Shown one piece after another: positions 8,636 to 17,771 of a stretch of 64,000 bases of DNA. Under the pieces are notes generated by a model. That model did no database searches. It saw nothing but the letters and a program-made list of their open reading frames with translations, and was not told the origin of the DNA. The position numbers were made by a program, and so were the translations under genes. Position 1 is the first letter of the stretch, and the number at the start of each line of letters is the position of its first letter. The stretch comes from Legionellaceae bacterium (GTDB taxonomy: Bacteria > Pseudomonadota > Gammaproteobacteria > Legionellales > Legionellaceae), in assembly GCA_018061965.1 (NCBI GenBank), contig JAGOTG010000012.1, positions 1 to 64,000 on the forward strand. Reading direction: 5' to 3'.

Positions 8636-8775
8636 GACAAGATTTTTGAATAGCCTTCAAACAAAAACTCAAAATTACCGCATTTTATTCTTTTTTTGAA
8701 CACTTGTCTAGGTTTATTCACATAATCATTGAAAAAGCAGTTGAAACGTAGCAGAGAGATTGGGCTAATGCTTGG

Positions 8776-10802
<2,027 letters not shown>

Positions 10803-11075
10803 TTACTCCTGACGCCCGCCTTCTGCATAAATCTTATGCCACTCCTCTTGCGTCCAAGTATTCAATTGGATCGCATGCAGTGCACCAGATGTTATGTAAG
10901 GATTCAGCAAGGCATAAACCCATAATTGACGTTTTACTTTCGATTGATCAACAAACACATCAGACACAATAGTCGCTGTATAATGTTTCCCATCCCCATC
11001 CACTTTGGCAAAAGCAATATCAGCATGCTCTTCCAACAAATCTTTGAGTTGATCAGATGACATATTGGTCATCAT
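10803..11075 (-). CDS. ibaG: BolA-family protein IbaG
   Basis: A 90-residue BolA-fold protein. It carries the family core: IAFAKVDGDGKHYTATIVSDVF, then a helix-strand ending in GALHAIQLNTWTQEEW, with the conserved His near the end. IbaG binds monothiol glutaredoxins through Fe-S ligands and is linked to acid and envelope stress. The ATG overlaps the mlaB stop (ATGA) and GAGGAG precedes it closely. It lies between mlaB and murA exactly as in E. coli, supporting orthology. Confidence 0.9.
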   Translation of the reverse strand: MMTNMSSDQLKDLLEEHADIAFAKVDGDGKHYTATIVSDVFVDQSKVKRQLWVYALLNPYITSGALHAIQLNTWTQEEWHKIYAEGGRQE

Positions 11076-11365
11076 TGCTCCTCATCGTTGTCTAAAATTT
11101 TCTCTATACCATATAATTTAGCGAGCGCCAGCAGATCGACCGACGCATGCTCTATCACTAGATTAGAGTTTTGGCTATGACACATACGCCGAGCATCAAT
11201 TAAAAATGCTAATCCCGCACTGTCACAGAGCTGCACATCGGTTAAATCACAATGAATTCTTAACGATTGCTCTTTTGCTAATAGCGCGGCAAACTGCGCA
11301 CGCTGCGCCGTAACCGTTGCAAATGTCAGATTCTGTGACGGCTTAAAATAACTTTGTTTCGTCAT
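11072..11365 (-). CDS. mlaB: Mla complex STAS-domain subunit MlaB
   Basis: A 97-residue STAS-domain protein. The segment RIHCDLTDVQLCDSAGLAFLIDA at about residues 36-58 is the STAS core, and the Asp-Ser-Ala-Gly signature is intact. MlaB binds the MlaF ATPase and is needed for MlaFEDB assembly and activity. Position between mlaC and ibaG supports the assignment over other anti-sigma antagonist homologues. Translationally coupled to ibaG. Confidence 0.88.
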   Translation of the reverse strand: MTKQSYFKPSQNLTFATVTAQRAQFAALLAKEQSLRIHCDLTDVQLCDSAGLAFLIDARRMCHSQNSNLVIEHASVDLLALAKLYGIEKILDNDEEQ

Positions 11366-11406
11366 GTGATTCTCTTTGTTCCTAATGACTTAGTGCAATG
11401 AAACCT

Positions 11407-12012
11407 TTACCCTAACTTCTTGTTTGCCCGCATTTGTTCCAGCAAATCTCGCATATTGCCTTGTTGCAAAATATTTGAAAATTGAGTTCTGAAACTCTGC
11501 AGCAAGCTAACGCCTTCAACACTTAGGTCGTAAACTTTCCATCCATCCGTTTTAGAAACCAGATTATAACTCAATGGGATACGTTGTCCATTAGGTCGCT
11601 GAATCACAGAGTTCACTCTGACAAAGCGCCCATCTAAATTACCGCGAATCGGAGTAAATGCAACCGTTTCACCCGAATATTCAGCCAAAGGGGCTGCGTA
11701 AGTACGAATCACTAATTGGGTAAACTCCTGTTCAAACGCAAGTCTTTCCGCTGAAGTTGCTTTCATCCAAGCTTGTCGGCCCAACACAGAACGTGACATG
11801 CCCTCTACATCTATATGCGGCAATAAATAAGTTTGGATAGCTTGGTGAACAATTTTAGGATCATTGCGCAAAGCGCCCTGATGATTTTTTAATGTGCCAA
11901 TAATTTGCTGTGCAGTTTGTTCCAACATAGGCACGGGAGACGATTGCGCAGCCAATTGATTTCCGAATATAGCAAAGAATGACAGAACAACTATTTTTAT
12001 GATGCGGATCAT
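11407..12012 (-). CDS. mlaC: Periplasmic phospholipid-binding protein MlaC
   Basis: A 201-residue secreted protein: the first about 21 residues are a signal peptide (MIRIIKIVVLSFFAIFG then LAAQ). The mature part has the MlaC/Ttg2D fold pattern with HIDVEGMSRSVLGRQAWMKAT, ERLAFEQEFTQLV and a C-terminal SLLQSFRTQFSNILQ. MlaC shuttles phospholipids between the outer-membrane MlaA-porin complex and MlaFEDB. GGGG lies seven bases before the ATG. mlaA is not in this window. Confidence 0.93.
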   Translation of the reverse strand: MIRIIKIVVLSFFAIFGNQLAAQSSPVPMLEQTAQQIIGTLKNHQGALRNDPKIVHQAIQTYLLPHIDVEGMSRSVLGRQAWMKATSAERLAFEQEFTQLVIRTYAAPLAEYSGETVAFTPIRGNLDGRFVRVNSVIQRPNGQRIPLSYNLVSKTDGWKVYDLSVEGVSLLQSFRTQFSNILQQGNMRDLLEQMRANKKLG

Positions 12013-12020
12013 GGTTACCC

Positions 12021-12500
12021 CTATTTTTTAATATTAAACACCAATTGACCAATTAAATTTTCTAAAACCAACGCCTCTTGCGTTTTGGTAATCACATCCC
12101 CCTCACGTAAAAATTGATGCTGCGGATCAGAACTATCAAACCCTGGAACAATACTGATGTAATTGGAACCCAATAAACCTTCTGTCAAAATTCGTGCTGA
12201 AGCATCTTCGTATGGAATAGGTTGATTATTATATAAACTCATCGTCACTTGCGCATTTAAGGTATTAGGAATCAGTTCAATTTTCGTAACATCCCCTACC
12301 TTTACTCCGGCCACCGTAATCGGTGCTCGTACTTTTAAACCGCCGATATTAGAAAACTCCGCGGAAACAGAATAGCGACTAGCTTGTCCAAAATCAGCCA
12401 TTCCACTCACTTTAATGGCTAAAAAAATAAAACAGACGAGACCCAGTAGCATCAATACACCCACCGAAATATGGACATATTGGTAGTGTTGTTTTTTCAT
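12021..12500 (-). CDS. mlaD: Mla transporter MCE-domain subunit MlaD
   Basis: A 159-residue protein with one N-terminal membrane anchor (residues about 9-29) and one MCE domain (about 40-120), including SNIGGLKVRAPITVAGVKVG and the TEGLLGSNYISI block. MlaD forms the hexameric ring that holds lipid above MlaE. The start follows the mlaE stop immediately, with GGAGG seven bases upstream. Confidence 0.95.
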   Translation of the reverse strand: MKKQHYQYVHISVGVLMLLGLVCFIFLAIKVSGMADFGQASRYSVSAEFSNIGGLKVRAPITVAGVKVGDVTKIELIPNTLNAQVTMSLYNNQPIPYEDASARILTEGLLGSNYISIVPGFDSSDPQHQFLREGDVITKTQEALVLENLIGQLVFNIKK

Positions 12501-13292
12501 TTACCAGCCTCCAATCATCATCGCAGTCAATAAAAAGTCAAATCCCAATACTGCAAGGGAACCATACACCACAGTTCGCGTAGTGGCTTGACTGATTCCT
12601 TCAGCAGTAGGATTACATTCAAATCCTTGATACAACGCCACCCATATCACTAAAAAAGCAAAAACCAAGCTTTTGATCACACCCGATAACACATCAGTAT
12701 GAAAATCTACAGCCGATTGCATGTTAGACCAAAAACTGCCAGCATCCACGCCGAGCCATTGCACCGTCACCCAGTAGCCACCATAAATTGCCACCATAGA
12801 AAATATCAAACCTAGCACCGGTAAAGCGATCATGCCGGCCCAAAACCGTGGGTAAATAATACGGCGCATCGGATCTACGCCCATCATATCCATACTCGCT
12901 AATTGTTCAGTTGCCTTCATCAAACCAATTTCAGCGGTCAGGGCCGATCCTGCGCGCCCAGCAAATAACAATGCAGTGAGTACAGGCCCTAATTCTCGGG
13001 TGATACTTAATGCCAATAACTGCCCTACTTGGCTGATTGCGCCAAATTTCTGTAACGTGTGGTAACCTTGCAAGCCTACTACCATGCCAATAAACAACCC
13101 TGCTACGACAACAATCAAAAATGACAACACACCGACAAAATATAATTGCTCACTTAACACTGGCCAAATACGCACAAAATCCGGTTTTTGCCAAAGAATT
13201 CGCAACAGAAACACACCAGACTGTCCTGAGGCATGCACCAAACCAATAGTTTTGGAGCCCAAACGTTCAAAAAAATTAACCAAAGAAACCAT
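12501..13292 (-). CDS. mlaE: Mla ABC transporter permease MlaE
   Basis: A 263-residue integral membrane protein of the MlaE/YrbE family with about five hydrophobic segments. GLQGYHTLQKFGA, RELGPVLTALLFAGRAGSALTAEIG and MKATEQLASMDMMGVDP are characteristic. The frame extends to a GTG at 13319, but ATG at 13292 with AGGA seven bases upstream gives MVSLVNFFERLG and the usual family length (about 260). It forms the membrane core of MlaFEDB. Confidence 0.95.
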   Translation of the reverse strand: MVSLVNFFERLGSKTIGLVHASGQSGVFLLRILWQKPDFVRIWPVLSEQLYFVGVLSFLIVVVAGLFIGMVVGLQGYHTLQKFGAISQVGQLLALSITRELGPVLTALLFAGRAGSALTAEIGLMKATEQLASMDMMGVDPMRRIIYPRFWAGMIALPVLGLIFSMVAIYGGYWVTVQWLGVDAGSFWSNMQSAVDFHTDVLSGVIKSLVFAFLVIWVALYQGFECNPTAEGISQATTRTVVYGSLAVLGFDFLLTAMMIGGW

Positions 13293-13347
13293 ATTTATTT
13301 CCTGTTTTAGAATGCACACCCTATCCTGATGCAGCCGACATCATTAA

Positions 13348-14154
13348 TTAGCCATCCAGTAAGTCTTCAAGATAAGGTTTCGCTGGATAATGAAATGGTA
13401 CAGCGCCATCAGCTTCTCCATGCATAAACTGACAGATTTGGGGTTGGGTAGACGCCAGCAAATCTTGCGGCTTTCCCTCACCAATAATGCTGCCGTGCGC
13501 CATCAGATACACATAATCAGCAATAGAGCATGTTTCCTCCACATCGTGAGATACCACAATGGAAGTCAAATTTAACAATCGATTTAAATGTTTAATCAAA
13601 CGCAATAACACCCCCATTGAAATGGGATCTTGACCCGTAAAAGGCTCATCATACATCATCAATTCCGGATCCAATGCCATAGCGCGCGCCAACGCGACTC
13701 GTCTGGCCATTCCACCGGATAATTCGCCCGGCATCATCTGCGCTGCCCCACGTAAGCCAACTGCTTCTAATTTCATTAAAACCAAATCATGCAATAATTG
13801 AGGGGGTAAATCGGTATGCTCTTTCAGTGGGAATGCAACATTCTCAAAAACCGTTAAATGTGAAAACAACGCGCCAGATTGAAACAACAGCCCCATTTTG
13901 CGTCGTAACCCGCACAGTTGTGGTTTTTTAAGACTGTGTACATCCTGGTCGTTAACCTTAATTTGGCCAGAATCCGGCAACAATAAGCCGCCAATCAAAC
14001 GCAACAAAGTGGTTTTACCGCTTCCGCTGGGACCCATAATGGCCACAATTTTACCGCGTGGCACAGTAATATTTACATTATTAAATATATCACGATCGCG
14101 GTACCTAAAACACAGATTACTGATATCAACCAAATGACCGGGCTGAACACTCAT
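13348..14154 (-). CDS. mlaF: Mla ABC transporter ATPase MlaF
   Basis: An ABC ATPase with Walker A GPSGSGKT, Q-loop LLFQSGALF, signature LSGGMARRVALARA, Walker B LMMYDEP and the switch His in VVSHD. The family's FTGQDPISMG D-loop is present. The longest frame begins at 14226; ATG at 14154 after GCGAGATGAT gives 268 residues, matching the E. coli protein (269), and is preferred. First gene of the operon mlaF-E-D-C-B-ibaG-murA-nif3, divergent from kdsD. The yrbG exchanger gene that often lies beside kdsD is absent. Confidence 0.95.
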   Translation of the reverse strand: MSVQPGHLVDISNLCFRYRDRDIFNNVNITVPRGKIVAIMGPSGSGKTTLLRLIGGLLLPDSGQIKVNDQDVHSLKKPQLCGLRRKMGLLFQSGALFSHLTVFENVAFPLKEHTDLPPQLLHDLVLMKLEAVGLRGAAQMMPGELSGGMARRVALARAMALDPELMMYDEPFTGQDPISMGVLLRLIKHLNRLLNLTSIVVSHDVEETCSIADYVYLMAHGSIIGEGKPQDLLASTQPQICQFMHGEADGAVPFHYPAKPYLEDLLDG

Positions 14155-14228
14155 ATCATCTCGCTTCCATATAAAGAACTCACTAACGCTAGATCGTGAG
14201 TGCCCATCTAATTGATCATATATCATTG

Positions 14229-14258
14229 ATTATATACTCTGCTTAGGGATAATTTCCA
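14229..14258 (-). promoter_or_regulatory. Candidate promoter for the mla operon
   Basis: On the minus strand TATAAT (14234-14229) is preceded by TGGAAA (14258-14253) with an 18-base spacer. It sits in the mlaF-kdsD divergent region, about 75 bases before the preferred mlaF start. The -35 match is weak. Confidence 0.35.
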
Positions 14259-14337
14259 CCGTATCGCAGCTTTCGTAGATAAAACAGTCAAATTTATGAT
14301 ACGATTAGCTTTATTAATCAATGATCTCGGTCCACTT

Positions 14338-15300
14338 ATGAATTTTTGTAAACTTGGCTTGGCTGTGATAGAAACTGAAGCTCGTGCAGTCATGGCATTG
14401 ACCGACAGAATAGACGAACGTTTCGAAAAAGCCTGCCAATTATTGCTGTCTTGTACAGGACGAATTGTCGTAACCGGCATGGGTAAATCTGGACATATTG
14501 CCAATAAAATAGCTTCAACTTTATCCAGCACCGGAACACCCGCGTTCTTTATGCATCCGGGAGAAGCTAGTCACGGTGATTTTGGGATGATTACACGCCA
14601 AGACGTAGTATTGGCAATTTCTCATTCAGGCACCACGCAGGAAATGATCGTTTTACTTCCATTGCTCAAACGTTTGGGCGTACCGCTCATTACATTAACC
14701 GGTCAGCCAGACTCGCTTTTAGCCACGTCATCTGATGTTAATTTGGATATCAGCATTGAACAAGAAGCCTGTCCACTAGGATTAGCGCCCACTACGAGCA
14801 CCACGGTTTCTCTCGTCATGGGAGATGCGTTAGCCATTGCACTCCTACAAGCACGCGGATTTTCTGCGGAAGATTTTGCATTGTCTCATCCAGGAGGAGC
14901 ATTAGGAAGACGGCTCCTACTGCGCATTGATGAATTATGGCATACTGGCGATAAATTACCCGTTGTTCATGAAAATGTACCTATTCGTGAAGCGCTGCTT
15001 GAGGTCACTGAAAAAAAACTCGGCATGACTTCTGTGGTCGATCATCAAGGATTATTAGTCGGCGTCTATACGGATGGCGATATTCGCCGCACACTCAACA
15101 AAGAATATGATATTAATACCACACCCTTGCATCAGGTCATGTCGCGGAGTTGTTTGACGATCAAGCCGGGAGTATTAGCCGCTGAGGCTCTGTCGATTAT
15201 GCAAAAAAATTTGATTACCTCCTTGGTTGCAGTTGATTCGGAACAGCGACCTACCGCAGTCATCCATTTACATGATCTGCTGCGTGCAGGAGTCTATTAG
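14338..15300 (+). CDS. kdsD: Arabinose-5-phosphate isomerase KdsD
   Basis: KdsD converts ribulose 5-phosphate to arabinose 5-phosphate, the first step toward Kdo for LPS. The SIS domain is in the first 200 residues (GMGKSGHIANKIASTLSSTGTP, HPGEASHGDFG, ISHSGTTQE) and two CBS domains follow (about residues 205-320). FALSHPGGALGRRLLL marks the junction. The frame can start at 14296, but alignment of MNFCKLGLAVIETE to the family N-terminus favours 14338; neither has a good SD. First gene of kdsD-kdsC-lptCAB. Confidence 0.93.
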   Translation: MNFCKLGLAVIETEARAVMALTDRIDERFEKACQLLLSCTGRIVVTGMGKSGHIANKIASTLSSTGTPAFFMHPGEASHGDFGMITRQDVVLAISHSGTTQEMIVLLPLLKRLGVPLITLTGQPDSLLATSSDVNLDISIEQEACPLGLAPTTSTTVSLVMGDALAIALLQARGFSAEDFALSHPGGALGRRLLLRIDELWHTGDKLPVVHENVPIREALLEVTEKKLGMTSVVDHQGLLVGVYTDGDIRRTLNKEYDINTTPLHQVMSRSCLTIKPGVLAAEALSIMQKNLITSLVAVDSEQRPTAVIHLHDLLRAGVY

Positions 15301-15309
15301 GAGTTGCAG

Positions 15310-15858
15310 ATGGACCAGGTCCTCAATAAAGTTCGTAAAATTAAATGCCTCATCTGCGATATCGACGGTGTCATGACAGACGGTCTCAACTATCTGGACA
15401 ACCATGGCAATGAATTAAAATCATTCAATGTCCAAGATGGCGTGGGTTTGAAGTTGCTCATGGCCGCACAGATTGATATTGCTGTCATCACAGGATCGTA
15501 CAATACCATTATTGATCACCGCATGGCCCAATTGGGTATTCGTCATTATTTCAAAGGACAAATTAATAAAAAGCAAGCCTATGAAACCTTAAAAACCACG
15601 TTGCAAATCACGGATGAAGAATTTGCTTACATTGGAGATGACGTGGTTGATTTTCCCATCATGCAACAAGTAGGATTCTCTATAGCTGTCGCCAATGCCG
15701 TGAGTCAAATCAAAGACTGTGCCGACTGGACCACTCAAGCAGCAGGTGGACATGGGGGGTTACGTGAAGCATGTGACTTTATTTTAGATGCTCAAAATAA
15801 AACAGATGAAGCGATACGAGGTTATCTCTACGGCGACAAGGATCTCACTCATGCCTAG
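15310..15858 (+). CDS. kdsC: 3-deoxy-D-manno-octulosonate 8-phosphate phosphatase KdsC
   Basis: A 182-residue HAD-family phosphatase that releases phosphate from Kdo-8-P. Motif I is ICDIDGVMTDG (nucleophile and acid Asp at about residues 19 and 21), motif II is VITGS, and motif IV is YIGDDVVDFPIM. GHGGLREACDFIL is the family's C-terminal signature. AGGAG (15299-15303) favours ATG at 15310 over the upstream TTG at 15304. Confidence 0.95.
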   Translation: MDQVLNKVRKIKCLICDIDGVMTDGLNYLDNHGNELKSFNVQDGVGLKLLMAAQIDIAVITGSYNTIIDHRMAQLGIRHYFKGQINKKQAYETLKTTLQITDEEFAYIGDDVVDFPIMQQVGFSIAVANAVSQIKDCADWTTQAAGGHGGLREACDFILDAQNKTDEAIRGYLYGDKDLTHA

Positions 15859-16420
15859 CATCAACCGCATGATTTGGATATTGCCCACCAGTGGATTACT
15901 CCTCGTCTGTATCTGGCATTGGCTACATAGTGCTCAGAGAATCACGCATCTTTTAGATCAGTATGCTTTAGAACAGAGCCCTAATTTCACTATTCACGAT
16001 TTGCAATACCGTCAATATGATGCAAAAGGAACCCTGACCCACTGCTTGAAGGCACCCAAAATGCACCACATACCCAAAAATGATGTGCATATATTTACCC
16101 AGCCGCATCTGGTCGTGACGGAAGCCAATCAAGCGCCATGGGAAATTCATGCGGATTACGGTACCGCAGTCTCAAAAGGACAAGCCATCACATTGGATCA
16201 ACATGTCCAAATCAATCAACACAAAAATAATGATGAAACCGTGTTAAAAACGGAGCATCTCACTTATTACCCTCAAGAGAAAAAAGCCACGTCTTCTGAC
16301 GAGGTTACCGTAACGCAAGGTGGTAGCCATATCCATTCCCAAGGCATGGTGGCTGATCTGGCTGAAAATCATATCCATTTATTGCAAGCAAGAGGACGCC
16401 ATGTACGCAGCACAGCTTGA
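15851..16420 (+). CDS. lptC: LPS export protein LptC
   Basis: A 189-residue bitopic protein: one N-terminal transmembrane helix (residues about 6-24) and a periplasmic beta-jellyroll (IHDLQYRQYDAKGTLTHCLKAPKM, LTYYPQEKKATSSDEVTVTQ). LptC joins the LptB2FG extractor to the LptA bridge. The frame is open further upstream within kdsC, but ATG at 15851, with AAGGA eight bases before it, overlaps the kdsC stop by eight bases and gives the usual length of about 190. Confidence 0.9.
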   Translation: MPSINRMIWILPTSGLLLVCIWHWLHSAQRITHLLDQYALEQSPNFTIHDLQYRQYDAKGTLTHCLKAPKMHHIPKNDVHIFTQPHLVVTEANQAPWEIHADYGTAVSKGQAITLDQHVQINQHKNNDETVLKTEHLTYYPQEKKATSSDEVTVTQGGSHIHSQGMVADLAENHIHLLQARGRHVRSTA

Positions 16421-16949
16421 GCGCGATGCCTACTCCCGAAGACGTAAGTCATGGGGTTTTCTCCTATTGTTACTCCCTCAATGTCTATTCGCCTTGCCAG
16501 AGGACAACAAAGAACCCTTATTAGTACGCGCTGATTCAGCCGATTTAAATCAAAAACAGCACCTTGGCACTTATCTTGGTAATGTTGCAGTGGATCAGGG
16601 CAGCACACATATTCGTGCCGCCAAAGCGCTGACTGAAGGTGATGCACAAAACCACCTAGTCAAAGCGGTGATTGAAGGAGATGGCATGACTCAAGCCCAT
16701 TATTGGACGTTACAAAATCAAGACAAACCGGAACTTCATGCTTATGCGGACACCATATTTTATTATCCCAAGGAGCACCAAATTCGCCTGGTAGGCCATG
16801 CCTCTGTTATTCAGAACCAGAATAAAATTGCAGCAAACACTATTTGCTATAATACGCTAACGCAGCGTGTGACAACGTCTTTTCAGGGAGAACAAACTAC
16901 GATTTTGATTCAACCCAACGGCAATAACCGTTTGGAGTCTCATCTATGA
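16401..16949 (+). CDS. lptA: LPS periplasmic bridge protein LptA
   Basis: A 182-residue secreted OstA-type protein. A basic start (YSRRRKS) is followed by a hydrophobic core and cleavage after CLFA. The mature part has [21 protein letters not shown], the typical LptA opening, followed by short beta repeats. The start at 16401 has AGAGGAC upstream and lies inside the end of lptC; longer frames would lack a signal peptide at the N-terminus. LptA oligomers span the periplasm to carry LPS. Confidence 0.92.
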   Translation: MYAAQLERDAYSRRRKSWGFLLLLLPQCLFALPEDNKEPLLVRADSADLNQKQHLGTYLGNVAVDQGSTHIRAAKALTEGDAQNHLVKAVIEGDGMTQAHYWTLQNQDKPELHAYADTIFYYPKEHQIRLVGHASVIQNQNKIAANTICYNTLTQRVTTSFQGEQTTILIQPNGNNRLESHL

Positions 16950-17671
16950 GCCAACTCCAGGCATTGCATTTAAAAAAATCATTCAAAACCAGAACTGTCG
17001 TATCAGACGTTAACCTGACCATCAACAGTGGCGAGTGCGTTGGCCTATTAGGTCCCAATGGTGCTGGAAAAACCACCTGCTTCTATATGATTGTCGGTTT
17101 GCAATCTTGCGACGCTGGAAAAATTCTATTAAACGAGCAGGATATCACTCACAAAGCAATGCATCTTCGCGCGCGCCTCGGCATTGGCTACCTACCTCAG
17201 GAAGCGTCTGTATTTCGGAAAATGACTGTGGCTGACAATATCATGGCCATTTTGCAATTGCGCAAAGACTTGAGTTTATCTCAACGCGAAGCACTCCAAG
17301 AGCAATTGCTGCAAGAATTTAATATTGGTCATTTGCGGAAAAATTTAGGTATGAGCTTATCTGGTGGCGAGCGCCGCCGTGTGGAAATCGCGCGTGCATT
17401 GGCGATAGAACCTCAATTTATTTTGTTGGATGAACCTTTTGCCGGTGTTGACCCCATTTCAGTTATTGATATCAAAAAAATTATCCAACATTTGTGTGAA
17501 AAAAATATAGGTGTATTGATCACCGACCACAACGTTAGAGAAACGCTAGACATTTGTCAGCGTGCCTACATCGTCAATCAAGGCCGTATTTTATGCGAAG
17601 GTTCGCCACAAAATATTCTTGCCAATAAGCAAGTCCGCGCGGTATACTTGGGTGAAAACTTTTCATTATAA
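16946..17671 (+). CDS. lptB: LPS export ATPase LptB
   Basis: A 241-residue ABC ATPase, the same length as E. coli LptB. Walker [11 protein letters not shown]-loop [14 protein letters not shown], signature [15 protein letters not shown], Walker [17 protein letters not shown] and switch [10 protein letters not shown] are all present; ASVFRKMTV and FAGVDP are characteristic of LptB. It overlaps lptA by four bases (ATGA). The usual downstream rpoN/hpf genes are replaced here by an effector-like gene. Confidence 0.97.
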   Translation: MSQLQALHLKKSFKTRTVVSDVNLTINSGECVGLLGPNGAGKTTCFYMIVGLQSCDAGKILLNEQDITHKAMHLRARLGIGYLPQEASVFRKMTVADNIMAILQLRKDLSLSQREALQEQLLQEFNIGHLRKNLGMSLSGGERRRVEIARALAIEPQFILLDEPFAGVDPISVIDIKKIIQHLCEKNIGVLITDHNVRETLDICQRAYIVNQGRILCEGSPQNILANKQVRAVYLGENFSL

Positions 17672-17771
17672 TCAAATTTGGAACACAAGGCATGGGTTTT
17701 TTACTTAAGCCGAAGCATAACATATCGCCATTATGTGCGTGGCCCCTTAACAAATACCGATGTGGAACATT

